Assembly: GCA_963771025.1 (NCBI GenBank)
Contig: CAVYRL010000003.1
Span: 418,132-482,131 of the forward strand
Origin: Miltoncostaea sp963771025
GTDB taxonomy: Bacteria; Actinomycetota; Thermoleophilia; Miltoncostaeales; Miltoncostaeaceae
Direction: 5' to 3'
Length of the DNA stretch: 64,000 nt
A model generated the notes under the pieces. It searched no databases. It was not told the origin of the DNA and worked only from the letters and a program-made list of their open reading frames with translations. The position numbers were made by a program, and so were the translations under genes. Every line of letters begins with the position of its first letter. Within the stretch, counting starts at the first letter, position 1. Below, in pieces: positions 62,988 through 64,000 of this stretch.

Positions 62988-63389
62988 ATGGGACTGCAAG
63001 AGTTCGTCGAGGCCTGGAACGCTCAGGACCCGGAAGCGATCGCGGCGCAGTTCACGCCGGACGGCGTGCGCCATCAGTTCCCGCTTCCGGAAGCGCGCCT
63101 TGCCGGGAGGGACGCGATTGCCCAGGGTGTCGGCGCGGTCATCCAGGCCGTGCCCGACGCGAGCCTCGAGGTGCGCTCCCAGAGCGTCGGCGACGATGGT
63201 CGCGTCACCGTGGAGTGGACCTTCGCCGGTACGCACGAGAACGACTTCCCCGGCATGCCGGCGAGCGGCGCCTCGTTCGTGTTGCCGGGCATCAGCGTCT
63301 ACACGCTCGACAAAGACGGACAGATCGAAGAGGAGCGCGCCTACTGGGATATGGCGACCCTGATGGCGGCAGCAGGGGTCCTGGGATGA
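62988..63389 (+). CDS. SnoaL-like/NTF2-fold protein
   Basis: A 133-residue NTF2-like protein: LQEFVEAWNAQDPEAIAAQF, EWTFAGTHENDFPGMPASG and SFVLPGISVYTLDKDG. GGAGGACGATC precedes ATG 62988, so I use it although the frame is open further upstream. Similar to the protein at 45696 and overlapping the next SnoaL-like gene by four bases (ATGA). Substrate unknown; the position next to the LAL-SARP regulator suggests joint control. Confidence 0.8.
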   Translation: MGLQEFVEAWNAQDPEAIAAQFTPDGVRHQFPLPEARLAGRDAIAQGVGAVIQAVPDASLEVRSQSVGDDGRVTVEWTFAGTHENDFPGMPASGASFVLPGISVYTLDKDGQIEEERAYWDMATLMAAAGVLG

Positions 63390-63911
63390 GCACCGGGACC
63401 GGTCACGTAGGCGCCCTTATCGACCGGGCCGTTGCGGCGTGGAATGCCCGTGATCCCGACGCCGTGGCCGAGTGCCTCGGCCCTGCTGCGGTCTACTGGT
63501 CGCCGACACGATTCGGCGCCGGTCCGCATGGCCCCGAGGACGCGCGCGCGGACGCGGCGATGCTGTTCGTTGCCTTCCCGGACTTCACTCTGACCGAACG
63601 AAGCCGGGTGGTGTCGGGAGGCCGCGGGCCGAGCAACGTTGTGGTGGGACCTGTCGGCCACTCTTGCGGGCCCGTTGGATCCTCCCGGGTTCGCCCCCAC
63701 CAACGGCCCGGTGTCAAACCACGGGGTCTCCTGGCTCGAAGTCGAGGGCGATCGAATCATGCGATTCAACCTGTACTACGACCTCAACGAGCTGGGGCGC
63801 CAGATCGGCGCTATCCCGCCCCCGGGGGGGGGGAGCGCCGGCGAGAAGATGGTCGTGACGTTCCAGAAGCTGACGGCAAAGGGCCTCCGTAAGAAGGACT
63901 GGACGACCTGA
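63386..63911 (+). pseudogene. Second SnoaL-like protein, single-base frameshift
   Basis: Starts at an ATG overlapping the previous stop: IDRAVAAWNARDPDAVAECL and MLFVAFPDFTLTERSRVV are clear NTF2/SnoaL sequence. At 63643-63644 one extra G shifts the frame; the continuation WDLSATLAGPLDPPGFAP, GVSWLEVEGDRIMRFNLYYD and the basic end to the stop at 63909-63911 lie in the next frame. Corrected length is about 174 residues. Same type of lesion as elsewhere in the window. Confidence 0.75.
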
Positions 63912-63974
63912 GCCACGCGGGCGGGGGCCGGCACAGTTCGGCCTTCCGCCCTGCTCGTCCCTAGGGCGCGCATT

Positions 63975-63993
63975 CCGTAAGAGGATCCGTAAG
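63975..63993 (+). promoter_or_regulatory. Second CCGTAAG direct repeat at the window edge
   Basis: CCGTAAG at 63975-63981 and 63987-63993, 12-bp period, followed by TGG as at 58891. Probably belongs to the promoter of a gene beyond the right edge that shares control with the 58955 gene. Confidence 0.5.
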
Positions 63994-64000
63994 TGGCTCG

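Noticed and set aside
1..64000. CRISPR arrays, rRNA genes, insertion-sequence transposases, replication origin
   Set aside because: No regularly spaced repeats, rRNA-like sequence, transposase motifs or DnaA-box clusters were seen.

Overview
High-GC (about 70%), densely packed actinobacterial-type sequence. Many GTG/TTG starts, ATGA/GTGA overlaps between neighbouring genes, FPxSDPP-type small proteins, LAL-SARP regulators and CxRxxGVxxPDP lipoproteins point to Actinomycetota. A deep lineage such as Thermoleophilia is my guess and was not tested. There is no rRNA, no CRISPR array and no replication origin. Five single-base frameshifts break otherwise well-conserved reading frames, which could be assembly indels or real decay.

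Layout. 1-22.6 kb is ordinary chromosome: a partial PAS protein, a frameshifted CPA1 antiporter, a large membrane protein with a lipase-like serine motif, a CNNM/CorC transporter, a VOC protein, a PfkB kinase coupled to serS, a STAS antagonist, a lipoprotein cytochrome c, a gamma-carbonic anhydrase overlapping a PAS/GAF-SpoIIE phosphatase, a redox block (ETF-quinone oxidoreductase, then pntB-pntA2-pntA1), tRNA-Ala(CGC), a CpsB-type PHP phosphatase, a GalE-like epimerase, tmk and holB.

23.4-29.5 kb looks like accretion at tRNA-Thr(CGT). The 3' end of the tRNA is repeated almost exactly at 27915-27961 and, more degraded, at 29434-29460. The interval holds secreted proteins, a sigma factor with region 2 only plus its frameshifted partner, a zinc ribbon, a doubly frameshifted alcohol dehydrogenase and an enolase-superfamily protein. 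I saw no integrase.

29.7-49.2 kb is accessory and stress-like. It has gene debris (OsmC and DUF4242 fragments), HtrA, an ABC exporter, and a translationally coupled unit made of a degenerate receiver protein, an unknown protein and a CBS site-2 protease. A NarL-type two-component pair, two PRC-barrel-like paralogues, a rhomboid-like protein, a channel with a TVGFA filter, DUF4239, SnoaL, a TetR/MFS efflux pair with a double palindromic operator, and TspO follow.

49.2-64 kb carries a patatin, an ECF sigma factor coupled to a membrane protein with an internally duplicated unrecognised domain, an aldehyde dehydrogenase superfamily enzyme, and two divergent giant STAND-TPR-SARP regulators. A BTAD remnant of a third regulator and a repeated CCGTAAG direct-repeat site lie nearby, together with SnoaL-like genes. 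The most promising unexplained pieces are the duplicated domain of the anti-sigma-like protein, the pseudo-receiver/S2P unit, and the two regulators with their shared site.
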